Source: an uncultured Alphaproteobacteria bacterium (GTDB taxonomy: Bacteria > Pseudomonadota > Alphaproteobacteria > Rhodobacterales > Rhodobacteraceae). From it: a stretch of DNA of 64,000 nt. This document shows, piece after piece, positions 44,545 to 53,390 of this stretch; the first letter of the stretch is position 1, and each line of letters starts with the position of its first letter. A program made the position numbers and the translations under genes. The DNA is taken from assembly GCA_902530595.1 (NCBI GenBank), contig CACAAX010000003.1, positions 1-64,000 on the forward strand, read 5' to 3'. A model generated the notes under the pieces. It made no database searches. It was not told the DNA's origin and worked only from the letters and a program-made list of their open reading frames with translations.

Positions 44545-45774
44545 TCAAATCGCTCCGGAGTCCCTAAGTGCCTCTATTTGTTCATTATTCAATTCAAGCA
44601 TTTCTTTTAAAATAGCTATATTATCTTCTCCAAGCTTTGGTGCTCTTCTAATTTCGGTTTCGGCCATATTCGAAAGCTTTATTGGATTGCCAAAGACTTT
44701 AACAACCTCGTTTAGTACAGGCATATCAAGAATCATTTTGCGGTCTATTAATTGAGGATCAGAAACAACTTCACCAATTCCCTTGATTGGACTTAACGGA
44801 ACTTTATCGGCAAGCATAGTTTCAAGCTCGGCCTTAGTGTATCTGGAAAACCAGCCATTAATAAGAGGCTTTATGCGTCTGTCATACACTTCCTTATTGA
44901 AACGTTTGTGCATTGTATCAATTTCAGGATCTGACGCCAAATCATCACAATTAAAAACTTTGAGCGTTTCTCGCCACTGTTTATCATTATATCCCCCAAA
45001 AAATACGAACCCATCCTTACAGGAAAATTGTTCATATGGTCGGACAAAAGCGTGATTATTTCCCGTAGGGGTGGCCTCTACACCATCGACAGAATAACGA
45101 AGAAGCGCGCTTTCGGTTAAGCATAGAGTGGAGTCAACCTGAGCTACATCAACTAATTGCCCTATTCCTGTTTTTTCTGCCTCTCTAAGCGCCACAACAG
45201 TCCCTATTGTACCGAAAAAACAGGCTGCCAAATCTCCAATGATAGTGCCCACCCTTACCGGCGGCCTGTCAGGATAACCATTCATAGACCAAAGACCACT
45301 TTCAGCCTGTCCAGTATTATCAAAACTTGGTCTTGACGATTTTGGTCCCGTCTGACCAAAACCACTTATTGAAGTGTATACCAGTGCGGGGTTTTCTTTT
45401 TTAAGATCTTCGTATCCCAAACCGAGGCCATTCATTGCTCCGGGTCGAAAATTCTCAATCAAAATATCTGCCTTTTTTACCAATTGCTTTAAGATTTTTT
45501 TACCTTCTGCAGTTTTTAGATCGAGGGTCATGCCTAACTTATTTCTATTATACTGGGCAAAGAAGGCACTTTCCTTATCCGACTTTGTAAAAGGTGGGAA
45601 GTTTCTTGTATAATCAGGGTCTCCAGGATTTTCAATTTTTATAACTGTAGCTCCTAAATCTGCAAGAATCATCGCACTGTAGGGGCCAGCGACTACTCGG
45701 GTTATATCGAGTACGACCACACCCTCGAGAGGTAGATGCTTATTTTGAGGTTTCTTTTTTTCAGTTGAAGTCAT
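44545..45774 (-). CDS. CaiB/BaiF-type (family III) CoA transferase
   Basis: 409-residue family III CoA transferase. Typical start 'LPLEGVVVLDITRVVAGPYSAMILADLGATVIKIENPGDPD' with 'ARNKLGMTLDLK'-like 'NRNKLGMTLDLKTAEGK' and 'ADILIENFRPGAMNGLGLGYEDL' (Glu and Asn near 105; the Asp-nucleophile region is 'IIGDLAACFFG' about 193-203). It moves CoA between acids such as succinate, oxalate or glutarate. It is 29 bases after the ABC ATPase gene and probably in the same operon, suggesting that the transported compound is broken down through a CoA ester. Confidence 0.88.
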   Translation of the reverse strand: MTSTEKKKPQNKHLPLEGVVVLDITRVVAGPYSAMILADLGATVIKIENPGDPDYTRNFPPFTKSDKESAFFAQYNRNKLGMTLDLKTAEGKKILKQLVKKADILIENFRPGAMNGLGLGYEDLKKENPALVYTSISGFGQTGPKSSRPSFDNTGQAESGLWSMNGYPDRPPVRVGTIIGDLAACFFGTIGTVVALREAEKTGIGQLVDVAQVDSTLCLTESALLRYSVDGVEATPTGNNHAFVRPYEQFSCKDGFVFFGGYNDKQWRETLKVFNCDDLASDPEIDTMHKRFNKEVYDRRIKPLINGWFSRYTKAELETMLADKVPLSPIKGIGEVVSDPQLIDRKMILDMPVLNEVVKVFGNPIKLSNMAETEIRRAPKLGEDNIAILKEMLELNNEQIEALRDSGAI

Positions 45775-45803
45775 TAATAAAAACCCAAAGATATTTCAAA
45801 ATT

Positions 45804-47306
45804 TTAATGTACCGCTGCATAAATAATTTTTTCTTCAGACGCATCTTCTATTTCAAACTCTTCAACAATTTGGCCAAGTCTAGCAACTAAAATTCTATCT
45901 GAAATCGACATAACTTCTGGTAGGTATGAGGAAACAACGATAACAGTAATTCCTTCATCAGCTAAAGACTTTATGAAGTCATGTATCTCCTTGATGGCCC
46001 CTACATCAACCCCGCGAGTTGGTTCATCAAAAATTACAACCTTAGGTTTTTGAACTAATCCTTTTGCAATCACTACTTTTTGTTGGTTGCCCCCTGACAA
46101 TTCAACCACAGGTGAATTGATATCTTTTGTTTTAATGTTTAGTCGCTCTATCCAGTGGTCTGCCAGACTCTTAGCTTCAGACAAGCTTACAGTATTCCAA
46201 AGCTTATCTTCCGCTACCATTTTGCCTAATTGTATGTTTTGACTTATACCAAAGTTTTCAAAAAAACCTTCACTTTTTCTGTCTTCAGTTACATATATGA
46301 TACCATCATTAACTGCTGTTCTTGGAACAAGATATCTAACATACTTACCATCTAGAAGTATATTCCCGCCATGAAAGATGTTTCTTTTATATACTCCAGA
46401 TACTACCTTCATCATTTCGGTTCGCCCTGAACCAACTAAGCCAAAGACACCAGTAATTTGACCTGAGTAGGCTGAAAAAGTCGAGTTTTTAACCATCGAT
46501 CCCATAGATAAATTTTCAACCTCAAGTGTTTTCTTTCCTCTTTTACGTGGCTTTTTAGTTGTAGTTTTTTTTGAGGCATAGGCCGAGTCTGTTAAATCTC
46601 TACCTATCATTGCCTTAACAATTCTTTCTCTATTAAATTTCCTTGCTGTGTCTGTCTCTATAAGTTCACCGTCACGTAAAACTGTTATTCTGTCGGAATG
46701 TTCCAAAGCTTCCTCTAACGCATGTGAAATAAAAACTATAGACACTCCCTCTTTTTTTAGCCTCTGCATTAAACCAAAAAAATGGTGCTTCTCTTCTGGT
46801 GTCAAGGTAGCCGTTGGCTCATCAAAAATAATTACTTTAGCATTGTGGTGAACCGCTCTTGCGATTTCGACCATCTGTTTCTGCGCTGCGCCTAATTGTG
46901 ATACTAATAGGTTTGGGTCAACGTTGAAATTTAGCGACTGCAGAAATCTACTTGCTTTGATGTTTAATTTTGCCAAGCTGTTAAAAAAGTTTTCTGCGCC
47001 TAAATAAATATTCTGAGAAACGGTCATGTTTGGTACTAGGCTATTTTCTTGAAACACCATTACAACACCATTTTTTAACGCCTCCGAGGGAGTTAGAAAT
47101 GTTGTTTCTTTTCCTTCATAGATGAATGATCCAGAAGATAGCTGGTAAACTCCGGCCGCTACCTTTGTCATAGTCGATTTGCCAGCCCCATTTTCTCCAA
47201 GAAGAGAATGTATCTCACCTTTAAGAAGAGTGAAGTTGACATTTTTTATTGCCTTTACCCCATGAAACTCTTTTGTTCCATCAATGATTTGAAAAATGTC
47301 CGTCAC
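45804..47306 (-). CDS. Sugar ABC transporter ATPase, two-domain (RbsA-like)
   Basis: 500-residue tandem ATPase of the CUT2 type. First domain: Walker A 'GENGAGKSTMTKVAAG' (about 37-52), 'LGAAQKQMVEIARAVHH' in place of the LSGGQ signature, and 'VIIFDEPTATLTPEE'. Second domain: degenerate Walker A 'GLVGSGRTEMMKVVSG' (about 285-300), intact 'LSGGNQQKVVIAKGLV' signature and 'VVIFDEPTRGVDVGA'. This asymmetry is usual for RbsA/MglA/XylG. It follows the free propeller gene with no gap and precedes the CoA transferase. Confidence 0.92.
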   Translation of the reverse strand: MTDIFQIIDGTKEFHGVKAIKNVNFTLLKGEIHSLLGENGAGKSTMTKVAAGVYQLSSGSFIYEGKETTFLTPSEALKNGVVMVFQENSLVPNMTVSQNIYLGAENFFNSLAKLNIKASRFLQSLNFNVDPNLLVSQLGAAQKQMVEIARAVHHNAKVIIFDEPTATLTPEEKHHFFGLMQRLKKEGVSIVFISHALEEALEHSDRITVLRDGELIETDTARKFNRERIVKAMIGRDLTDSAYASKKTTTKKPRKRGKKTLEVENLSMGSMVKNSTFSAYSGQITGVFGLVGSGRTEMMKVVSGVYKRNIFHGGNILLDGKYVRYLVPRTAVNDGIIYVTEDRKSEGFFENFGISQNIQLGKMVAEDKLWNTVSLSEAKSLADHWIERLNIKTKDINSPVVELSGGNQQKVVIAKGLVQKPKVVIFDEPTRGVDVGAIKEIHDFIKSLADEGITVIVVSSYLPEVMSISDRILVARLGQIVEEFEIEDASEEKIIYAAVH

Positions 47307-48392
47307 TTATTTCCATCCTCCTAATTTTCCATCCCCTCTTGATGTCACCAATATGTTCTGCTGCTCATCGACAACGACACTGGTAGTACCATGAAAATTT
47401 CCGTTAGTACGACTGTGGTAGCTTGCAAGTGGTATTAGATCTTTATCAAATCGTACTACCAACCCATATGAAAATGCTGGAGCCCAAGGCTTGAGATAAC
47501 CCATTGTTTTTATTCCCGATTGTTGAAGAGGTTCCCTAATATGCTTTCCACTTCTGTAGGTGGGAGAGACCCAAAGACTTGGATCAATTTCTGCCATCAT
47601 TCGACTCTTGTATTCTTCCTCAGTTAAGATGAATTCAACCAACTGATTTCTAGGAGCAAAAAAGCAAACTAGAAGCTCTTGATTTTTGGTATTGAAGAAG
47701 CTCTTGCCGGGATAAGCAGGAAGCTTGTTTATTTCTTTGTCAATTTTTGTTGCTACAGAAAAGTCATTATCAAGTTGATGAAAAGTAATACGGTGCTCCC
47801 ACGACTCTGAAATGCAAAAAGTTGAGTCCCCTGTAAATGTAAGACCTGTCGGCCAAGCAAGCTCAGTCAAAATTACCTTTGAAACGGACCCATCTAATTG
47901 ATTTGCTGAAACTGTTCCACTGGACCCGTTCGATAGTAGGTCATGTTGCCACTGGGTTGCTGAAAAATTTTTTGATCCTGTGGTGTAAACGAGAGTATCC
48001 TGTTGGAAGCACATAGAAGTTACACACTTCTCTTTGAATGTGAATACCTCTTTAAGTGTTTTAGAATTTAAAATAACAACTTTTTCATCTGCAAGAGCCA
48101 CAGCAATCTTAGAACCAGCTGAGTTAAGAGCCATTGCTGTAATATAGCCAGAAAACGATTTAATCTTTTTTGGCTTTTTCATTGACGTCATTGAAAAAAG
48201 AGATGATTTTCCAGAAAATAAAATTTTCGATCGATTTATTACTAGGTTATCAATATCCTCTTCTTTATGTATTACCTTTACGTTATCTAAAAACTCGTTT
48301 GGTTTCAGAGCTCCGTCCATAACAGGCACGAATATGCTATGCTTCCCCCTGCCAAAAAAATAATCTATACGATCTTTTACAAAATTTAACAC
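47307..48392 (-). CDS. Free beta-propeller protein beside the transporter
   Basis: About 361 residues with repeated beta-strand units ('GYITAMALNSAGSKIAVALADEKVVILNSKT', 'ELAWPTGLTFTGDSTFCISESWEHRITFHQL', 'TSVVVDEQQNILVTSRGDGKL'), which read as a strictosidine-synthase/SMP-30-like or YVTN propeller. The SMP-30 metal residues are not clearly kept. No signal peptide is visible, so it should be cytoplasmic. The frame is open to 48485 but that would overlap the upstream gene by 92 bases; GTG 48392, just after the upstream stop and with GGGGTGG before it, is the better start (GTG 48404 is an alternative). It pairs with the propeller fused to the permease. Confidence 0.75.
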   Translation of the reverse strand: MLNFVKDRIDYFFGRGKHSIFVPVMDGALKPNEFLDNVKVIHKEEDIDNLVINRSKILFSGKSSLFSMTSMKKPKKIKSFSGYITAMALNSAGSKIAVALADEKVVILNSKTLKEVFTFKEKCVTSMCFQQDTLVYTTGSKNFSATQWQHDLLSNGSSGTVSANQLDGSVSKVILTELAWPTGLTFTGDSTFCISESWEHRITFHQLDNDFSVATKIDKEINKLPAYPGKSFFNTKNQELLVCFFAPRNQLVEFILTEEEYKSRMMAEIDPSLWVSPTYRSGKHIREPLQQSGIKTMGYLKPWAPAFSYGLVVRFDKDLIPLASYHSRTNGNFHGTTSVVVDEQQNILVTSRGDGKLGGWK

Positions 48393-48393
48393 T

Positions 48394-50517
48394 TTATTTG
48401 CCACCCCAATAATCTTGAAACCCACTCCAGTTTTTATTAGCGTCAGGTATTTTGTATTTGCCAATTCTATTATTCTGTATTCCACCTAAATAAAGATGGC
48501 CTTTATGCTCTTTCATGGACGTTACCATTGGATGATTTCTTGCTTTTAGATCCCAAAGTGATTCTAATACTTCTCCGTGCTCTGTAATCTTTATAACGCA
48601 ACCGGTATTTATATTAGGAAACAACCAGTTGGATGTATTAATACGCCTTGACATTCTCTTCCTAAAGTCGGGAAGGGTAAGCGCTAAATCTAATGCGGGC
48701 CCTCTCATCCCAACTAGGGCAAGCCAATAATTACCATCTGAGGCTCGATTAATATTATCGGGATAGCCTGGAATATTATCCATAATAACCTCGGTAGTTC
48801 CTTTTTTAGGCCCTTCAAACCAATATCTGCTCACTTTCATTCCAAAGGTTTCGGCAAATAAAATTGATTGACAGTCTTTGGTGACGCAGACACCGTTAGC
48901 AAACTTTAGGTTGCGAATGATGGTTTTTGTCTTATTTGTTTTTGGGTCATAACAAATAATACGACCGTTTCCTCTGCTCTCCACACAGTCCATCGGCCAA
49001 TCTTTTAGACGATACCTAATTGTTGCCTCTGAGAAAAATATTCTTCCATCTGGAGCTATATCTAAGTCATCTGCCAGACTAAGCCTCCTATCATCAATTA
49101 CCGATGTGAGACTTCGATTGGTTTCATCGGTAATCTTGGATACTTTTCTGTCTTGCGAAATTGAAATGACACCCATATCAGGGATACATGCTACAAGATT
49201 GTAATCTTTGTCCCATGCTAGCCCTAAAGGGTGGCCACCAACATGTGCAAAAACCTCCATTTTCTCGTGGTTTTTTCCATAAAATCGAACTATGTCGCCA
49301 TGTCTACTACCCGCATATAAATTATCATCATCATCTAATATCACGTCCTCGGGTCCCTCAACCTTACCAAGTCCTATAACACTAACATCTTTCAATTTGT
49401 CATTTACTGCATATGCTGAGTCACTTTTCGCTTCAATGGAAGCTGGGGCAGGCAATTTAAAGTAAGTGGGAGAAACATAAACTTTATTCAATAATCGAAA
49501 GCGATTCTTTACCCATCGAACATCTATCAATATTGTAAGTAATAAGATGATCCCAAATATTAATTGAATAGCGCCACCTTGAATTCCGAACTGTAACAAT
49601 CCATTTAATAGTAACAATACAATTAGTGATCCAAAAATAGCCTTTGGGACTGAGCCTCGTCCCCCTCCTAAACTTACGCCACCTAAAACAGCTGCTGTAA
49701 GTATTGTAAGTTCTAATCCTTTACCGGTTTCTGCTCCAGTGCTTGCCATTCGAGCTGCATACATAAAGCCAGCAGCAGAACATAAAATACCGCACGTAAC
49801 GTAGGAAAAAAATATTGTCTGCTTTACTTTAATGCCGGCATTATAGGCGGATCGTCGCGAACCACCGACAGCTGTTAAATGCCAACCAGGCTTCATTCGG
49901 CTTATTAGCAAGTGACCTACTATAAAAACAATCGCCGTAGCAACCAAAACAAAAGGTATACCATATGTATCTCCATCCCCAATATATTCCCACAACTCAG
50001 AGTCTGGAAAAACCGAAGAAATATCCAAGGCATATTCAAGTAGAAGAAGATCAACGATAGATCTGTAAATTATAAGCGTGACAAGTGTTGTTAGGAATGC
50101 GCGCATTCCAATTATGCCAATGAAAAACCCATTAACTGCACCACAAGCGGCACCCGCACCCATCGTAATTAATAAAGTGAGAATGGGATCTAAACTTAAA
50201 ACATGTACACAGTAAAGAGCTACCAAGTTAGCTATAGCAAATATTGATCCAACTGAGAGGTCTAAGCCGCCGCCCATCATCACAATAGTCATCCCAAGTA
50301 CAATTAAGCCTAGTTCAGCATATTGTCTGCCATATTCCGTGAGATTATAACCAGTGTAGAACCCTGGTAAAATAAAGAGAAGGCCAACCCCAACAAAAAG
50401 AAGTGTCAAAAATGGTATAGCATTATCTGCCCAACGTTTGGCGAGTATTTCTCCAAATACATGATCAGGGAAAATATTATATCTCGCAGTCAAAAACCTT
50501 TGTCGTAAAGTACTCAT
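48394..50517 (-). CDS. ABC permease fused to an SMP-30/strictosidine-synthase-like propeller
   Basis: 707-residue fusion. Residues about 30-340 are an RbsC-type permease ('IVMMGGGLDLSVGSIFAIANLVA' about 79-101, 'AVLGGVSLGGGRGSVPKAIFG' about 276-296). A basic segment 'RWVKNRFRLLNKVY' closes the last helix and by the positive-inside rule puts the rest in the cytoplasm. Residues about 385-690 form a propeller with possible SMP-30 metal ligands Glu390 (GPED), Asn541 (ANGV) and Asp587 (GYPDN); 'GYPDNINRASDGNYWLALVG' is close to the plant and animal strictosidine-synthase-like/APMAP proteins. There is one uninterrupted frame. The substrate is probably a sugar or lactone, by inference. Confidence 0.9.
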   Translation of the reverse strand: MSTLRQRFLTARYNIFPDHVFGEILAKRWADNAIPFLTLLFVGVGLLFILPGFYTGYNLTEYGRQYAELGLIVLGMTIVMMGGGLDLSVGSIFAIANLVALYCVHVLSLDPILTLLITMGAGAACGAVNGFFIGIIGMRAFLTTLVTLIIYRSIVDLLLLEYALDISSVFPDSELWEYIGDGDTYGIPFVLVATAIVFIVGHLLISRMKPGWHLTAVGGSRRSAYNAGIKVKQTIFFSYVTCGILCSAAGFMYAARMASTGAETGKGLELTILTAAVLGGVSLGGGRGSVPKAIFGSLIVLLLLNGLLQFGIQGGAIQLIFGIILLLTILIDVRWVKNRFRLLNKVYVSPTYFKLPAPASIEAKSDSAYAVNDKLKDVSVIGLGKVEGPEDVILDDDDNLYAGSRHGDIVRFYGKNHEKMEVFAHVGGHPLGLAWDKDYNLVACIPDMGVISISQDRKVSKITDETNRSLTSVIDDRRLSLADDLDIAPDGRIFFSEATIRYRLKDWPMDCVESRGNGRIICYDPKTNKTKTIIRNLKFANGVCVTKDCQSILFAETFGMKVSRYWFEGPKKGTTEVIMDNIPGYPDNINRASDGNYWLALVGMRGPALDLALTLPDFRKRMSRRINTSNWLFPNINTGCVIKITEHGEVLESLWDLKARNHPMVTSMKEHKGHLYLGGIQNNRIGKYKIPDANKNWSGFQDYWGGK

Positions 50518-50539
50518 GGTTACCTATCTAAAAGTGTAG

Positions 50540-50568
50540 TTCTCGAGCCAAATGTTTTGGCTCGAGAA
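50540..50568 (-). terminator. Hairpin between binding-protein and permease-propeller genes
   Basis: Perfect 13-base stem TTCTCGAGCCAAA / TTTGGCTCGAGAA with a three-base loop, 13 bases beyond the stop of the binding-protein gene. It is probably an mRNA-stabilising or partly terminating hairpin that raises binding-protein level over the downstream genes. The same position in the inositol transporter operon has an unrelated hairpin of similar size. On the minus strand only a short ACTTTTAG follows. Confidence 0.7.
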
Positions 50569-50580
50569 AATATTTAAGCA

Positions 50581-51606
50581 TTAATTGGAAGCCAAACTCT
50601 CCACTGTCCAACATGCGCCCGACCCCATGTAAGAAGCCATATTATCCTTGGTCAGTGTCTGGAGTTGGGTGAATAAAGATACCTTTCCAGCTTTTCCTGG
50701 TTTGTTTCCAGACTGAAGCAAGCTCTTTACAACATTCGACAAATCTCTAGCTTGTCCGGGAACATCATAGCTTACAAAAACATCGAAGATATCGTTCTTC
50801 AAGTTATCGCAGCCAGTTTTTCCTCCACCACCAGAAGTTGCAAGAAATACCTTTTCATGCATTCCGGCTTCCTTCACTGCTGCACCAGTTCCAATATCCA
50901 TTCCATCCCAAAATCCTACAATTCCACATAGGTCTGGATGTTGTTGAAGTGTTGTTTCCGTAATTGCGCGTGCTTTTGTGGAGTCCCAGTCAGCTGCTTG
51001 GTTTGACACAACTTTAATATTTGGGTTTTTTTCGAGTATATTTGAAACACCTCTAAGTTGGTAAGCGCTTGCAGCGGCTGTTAACACTCCCTGTACAATA
51101 GCGATTTTTTGTGAAGTACCAGCACCACATTGATCGATAACTTTCTGAGTCACTAATTCCCCAATTTCAATCCAGTCGGCACCAACAAAAGCATCAGTTG
51201 GGAAGGCGGATTTCATATTAACCTGGACGACGTGTATTCCAGCCTTCTCAGCTTTTCTGAGGAGTTTTGCATATGTTTGAACATCTGGGTTGTGTACAAC
51301 AATTGCATCTGGCTTCTCTGAAATTAATGAAGAAATAGCTTTTGAACCTGCATCAGCGCTCCAGTTGGGGTCTCTTAAAATCATCTCCACGCCCAAAGGC
51401 TCAAGAGCCTTCTTCATACCTGCATACCAACCTTCTGTTAAATCAAAGCCCATAGCTAGTGGTACGAAAGCTACTTTTTTTCCTTCTAGAGCAGAATAGT
51501 ATTTATCTCTTGCGGGGTCTGCAATGCCCATCTTTTCTGCCTGAGCATTTAGAGGTAGCAACATCGCTACCACTGCAATGATCAGTTTTAAAGCTTTAAA
51601 TTTCAT
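50581..51606 (-). CDS. Sugar-type ABC transporter binding protein
   Basis: 341-residue periplasmic binding protein of the Peripla_BP_4 family with a signal peptide ('LIIAVVAMLLPLNAQA', cut near residue 23). 'GKKVAFVPLAMGFDLTEGWYAGMKKAL' starts the mature fold, followed by 'EKPDAIVVHNPDVQTYAKLL' and 'GIVGFWDGMDIGTGAAVKEAG'. The paired Cys in 'TGCDNL' and 'GACWTVE' near the end could form a disulfide in the periplasm. It lies between the first permease and the permease-propeller fusion. Substrate unknown. Confidence 0.9.
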   Translation of the reverse strand: MKFKALKLIIAVVAMLLPLNAQAEKMGIADPARDKYYSALEGKKVAFVPLAMGFDLTEGWYAGMKKALEPLGVEMILRDPNWSADAGSKAISSLISEKPDAIVVHNPDVQTYAKLLRKAEKAGIHVVQVNMKSAFPTDAFVGADWIEIGELVTQKVIDQCGAGTSQKIAIVQGVLTAAASAYQLRGVSNILEKNPNIKVVSNQAADWDSTKARAITETTLQQHPDLCGIVGFWDGMDIGTGAAVKEAGMHEKVFLATSGGGGKTGCDNLKNDIFDVFVSYDVPGQARDLSNVVKSLLQSGNKPGKAGKVSLFTQLQTLTKDNMASYMGSGACWTVESLASN

Positions 51607-51640
51607 ATTTTCCTCCTTTGTTTAAAACTTTTTTCTATTC

Positions 51641-52627
51641 TTAAATATCACCTTGTTGGGTCGTTTGTTCGTCTCTTGGATTTAATAGTGTATCGGTCAT
51701 TATAGCTAAAAGTAGAATTATTCCCTTAATCAAGTTTTGAACGATAAAAGATATATCCATAATTACCATTCCGTTAAGTAGTGTTCCAATTAAAAGAGTT
51801 CCTAAGATAACATTATGCATTCCACCCTTTCCACCCGAAAGTCCGATGCCGCCCACTACAACAACCAAGAGCACATCGTAAATCATTGAGCCTGCTACCA
51901 TTCTTGTGTTAATTGAACTTATAGCGCCCGCTGTAAGCAACCCTGCAAAATACGCCACTGTGCCTGCTAAGATAAAAATCATTACAAGTATTGGTCTAAC
52001 GGGAACTCCTGCTGTTCTTGCAGCAAGTCCACTATCACCGATTGAATAAACGAATTTACCGAAAGTTGTTTTAGTGAGAAGAAGGTGCATTATGATTGCC
52101 AACATTAGGAAACAAATTATGGGCATAGGTACTCCAAATAATTGACCTCTTCCCAAATATTCCAACCAAGCAGCGTCTTCTGGTAAATAGTTCAGTTCAT
52201 CTCTTATGAAGAGCGTTCTTCCAAGACCATAAATCACGCCAGCCATAGCCAATGTTACAAATACTGAAGCCATATCCCAATAAGCAACCAAAATACCAGT
52301 CATCGCACATAAAATCGCTGTAAAGATAAAACCAAGTATTACAGCATATATAAATGGTAGATCGATCGAGGGTAAAACGTCTGCTGAACTTAAGACGGAT
52401 GCTAAGGCTGTGCCTACAGCGAGCGTTGCAATTAATGAAAGGTCTATTCCTTTAGAAATTACTACTACAGCCATTGCTATGCTGAGTATCCCTAAAATCG
52501 ATACACTTCTCATTAAGGTTAAAAGATTCCCAGTAGAAAAAAACTTATCTAGAAACACTGAAAATCCAGCAAAGATAACAACGGTGACGATCAAAATGAT
52601 CAATTCTTGGTTACGTAACTTAAACAA
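51641..52627 (-). CDS. Sugar-type ABC transporter permease
   Basis: 328-residue RbsC-family permease with about ten membrane helices, first gene of the second transporter operon. 'ILSIAMAVVVISKGIDLSLIATLAVGTA' (about 48-75) is the conserved helix pair and 'LLVVVVGGIGLSGGKGGMHNVILGTLLIG' (about 253-281) the coupling-loop region. It is followed by the binding-protein gene 34 bases later. Since the operon also has a second permease (the fusion), the channel is probably a heterodimer of the two. Confidence 0.9.
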   Translation of the reverse strand: MFKLRNQELIILIVTVVIFAGFSVFLDKFFSTGNLLTLMRSVSILGILSIAMAVVVISKGIDLSLIATLAVGTALASVLSSADVLPSIDLPFIYAVILGFIFTAILCAMTGILVAYWDMASVFVTLAMAGVIYGLGRTLFIRDELNYLPEDAAWLEYLGRGQLFGVPMPIICFLMLAIIMHLLLTKTTFGKFVYSIGDSGLAARTAGVPVRPILVMIFILAGTVAYFAGLLTAGAISSINTRMVAGSMIYDVLLVVVVGGIGLSGGKGGMHNVILGTLLIGTLLNGMVIMDISFIVQNLIKGIILLLAIMTDTLLNPRDEQTTQQGDI

Positions 52628-52812
52628 ATGCGTTTTCCGATATTAGGTTTCCATCTGTCTTAGCGTAACACGTGGTTAACCCTTGTAAAGCCCATAAGTT
52701 TTAATATTAAACTTTAATTGGGCCACTTTGTATGGTAGCGCCAAGATTTGAAAACGTGAGTAGTAGGCCTTTAAGTCAAACTAGATTTCTCATCAATAAC
52801 CTAAGATAATCT

Positions 52813-53232
52813 CTAAGAATATATTTTGTCACTCAATCCATAGATTAGAACTGCGTTCAATATTGTGAAACCAGCCGGAGCGATATATCCTTCAGCCGTA
52901 TATTTAACGCCATCCATTTTAGCAGCTTCAGAAAATTTTACGGTCACATAACCAAAGTATGTAAAAATCAAACTTTGTAAAAAACCAAAGACAAAGATCG
53001 GCCATGTTCCCTGAGGTCCATTTTCCCGAAATAATATATATACAGAAACAAGAACTAGGGCAGCTATTAAAGAGCCTGCCAGCCTAAGGAATAATATTGC
53101 GGAGTGGTGTATACCATATTGGTCGCAAAACTTTTCTGATGTAAACAGCGCCTGGTATGCGTAATATGCTCCCCCTAATAAGTTGATAATAAAAAGAATT
53201 AAGAATATTGGTCCATTGAATGCATCTATCAT
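52813..53232 (-). CDS. Hypothetical four-helix membrane protein
   Basis: 139 residues with four hydrophobic segments: about 6-26, 42-64, 72-92 and 112-132. Loops are short and rather polar ('SEKFCDQYGIHHS', 'KFSEAAKMDGVKYTAEG'). I do not recognise a family. The start is set at ATG 53232 because a GGAGGA ribosome site lies six bases before it; the reading frame itself is open to a TTG at 53244 that coincides with this site. It lies between the transporter operon and the divergent DUF2000 gene and has its own promoter region. Confidence 0.65.
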   Translation of the reverse strand: MIDAFNGPIFLILFIINLLGGAYYAYQALFTSEKFCDQYGIHHSAILFLRLAGSLIAALVLVSVYILFRENGPQGTWPIFVFGFLQSLIFTYFGYVTVKFSEAAKMDGVKYTAEGYIAPAGFTILNAVLIYGLSDKIYS

Positions 53233-53390
53233 TTTTTCCTCCAAATTTACTGATGAGAGCGTAACATGATTAGTTCAAAAATGCTACGACAGTAGCAAAA
53301 GATTGAGCCTAGAATGCGTAAAAATTAATTCTATTAACTTTAAAATAAAATATACTTCGATTAAAATCATTCGATTACTAGATATAAACA

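Noticed and set aside
52674-52681. Palindrome GGTTAACC upstream of the second transporter operon as an operator
   Set aside because: The flanking bases do not extend the symmetry, so eight bases alone are not sufficient evidence.
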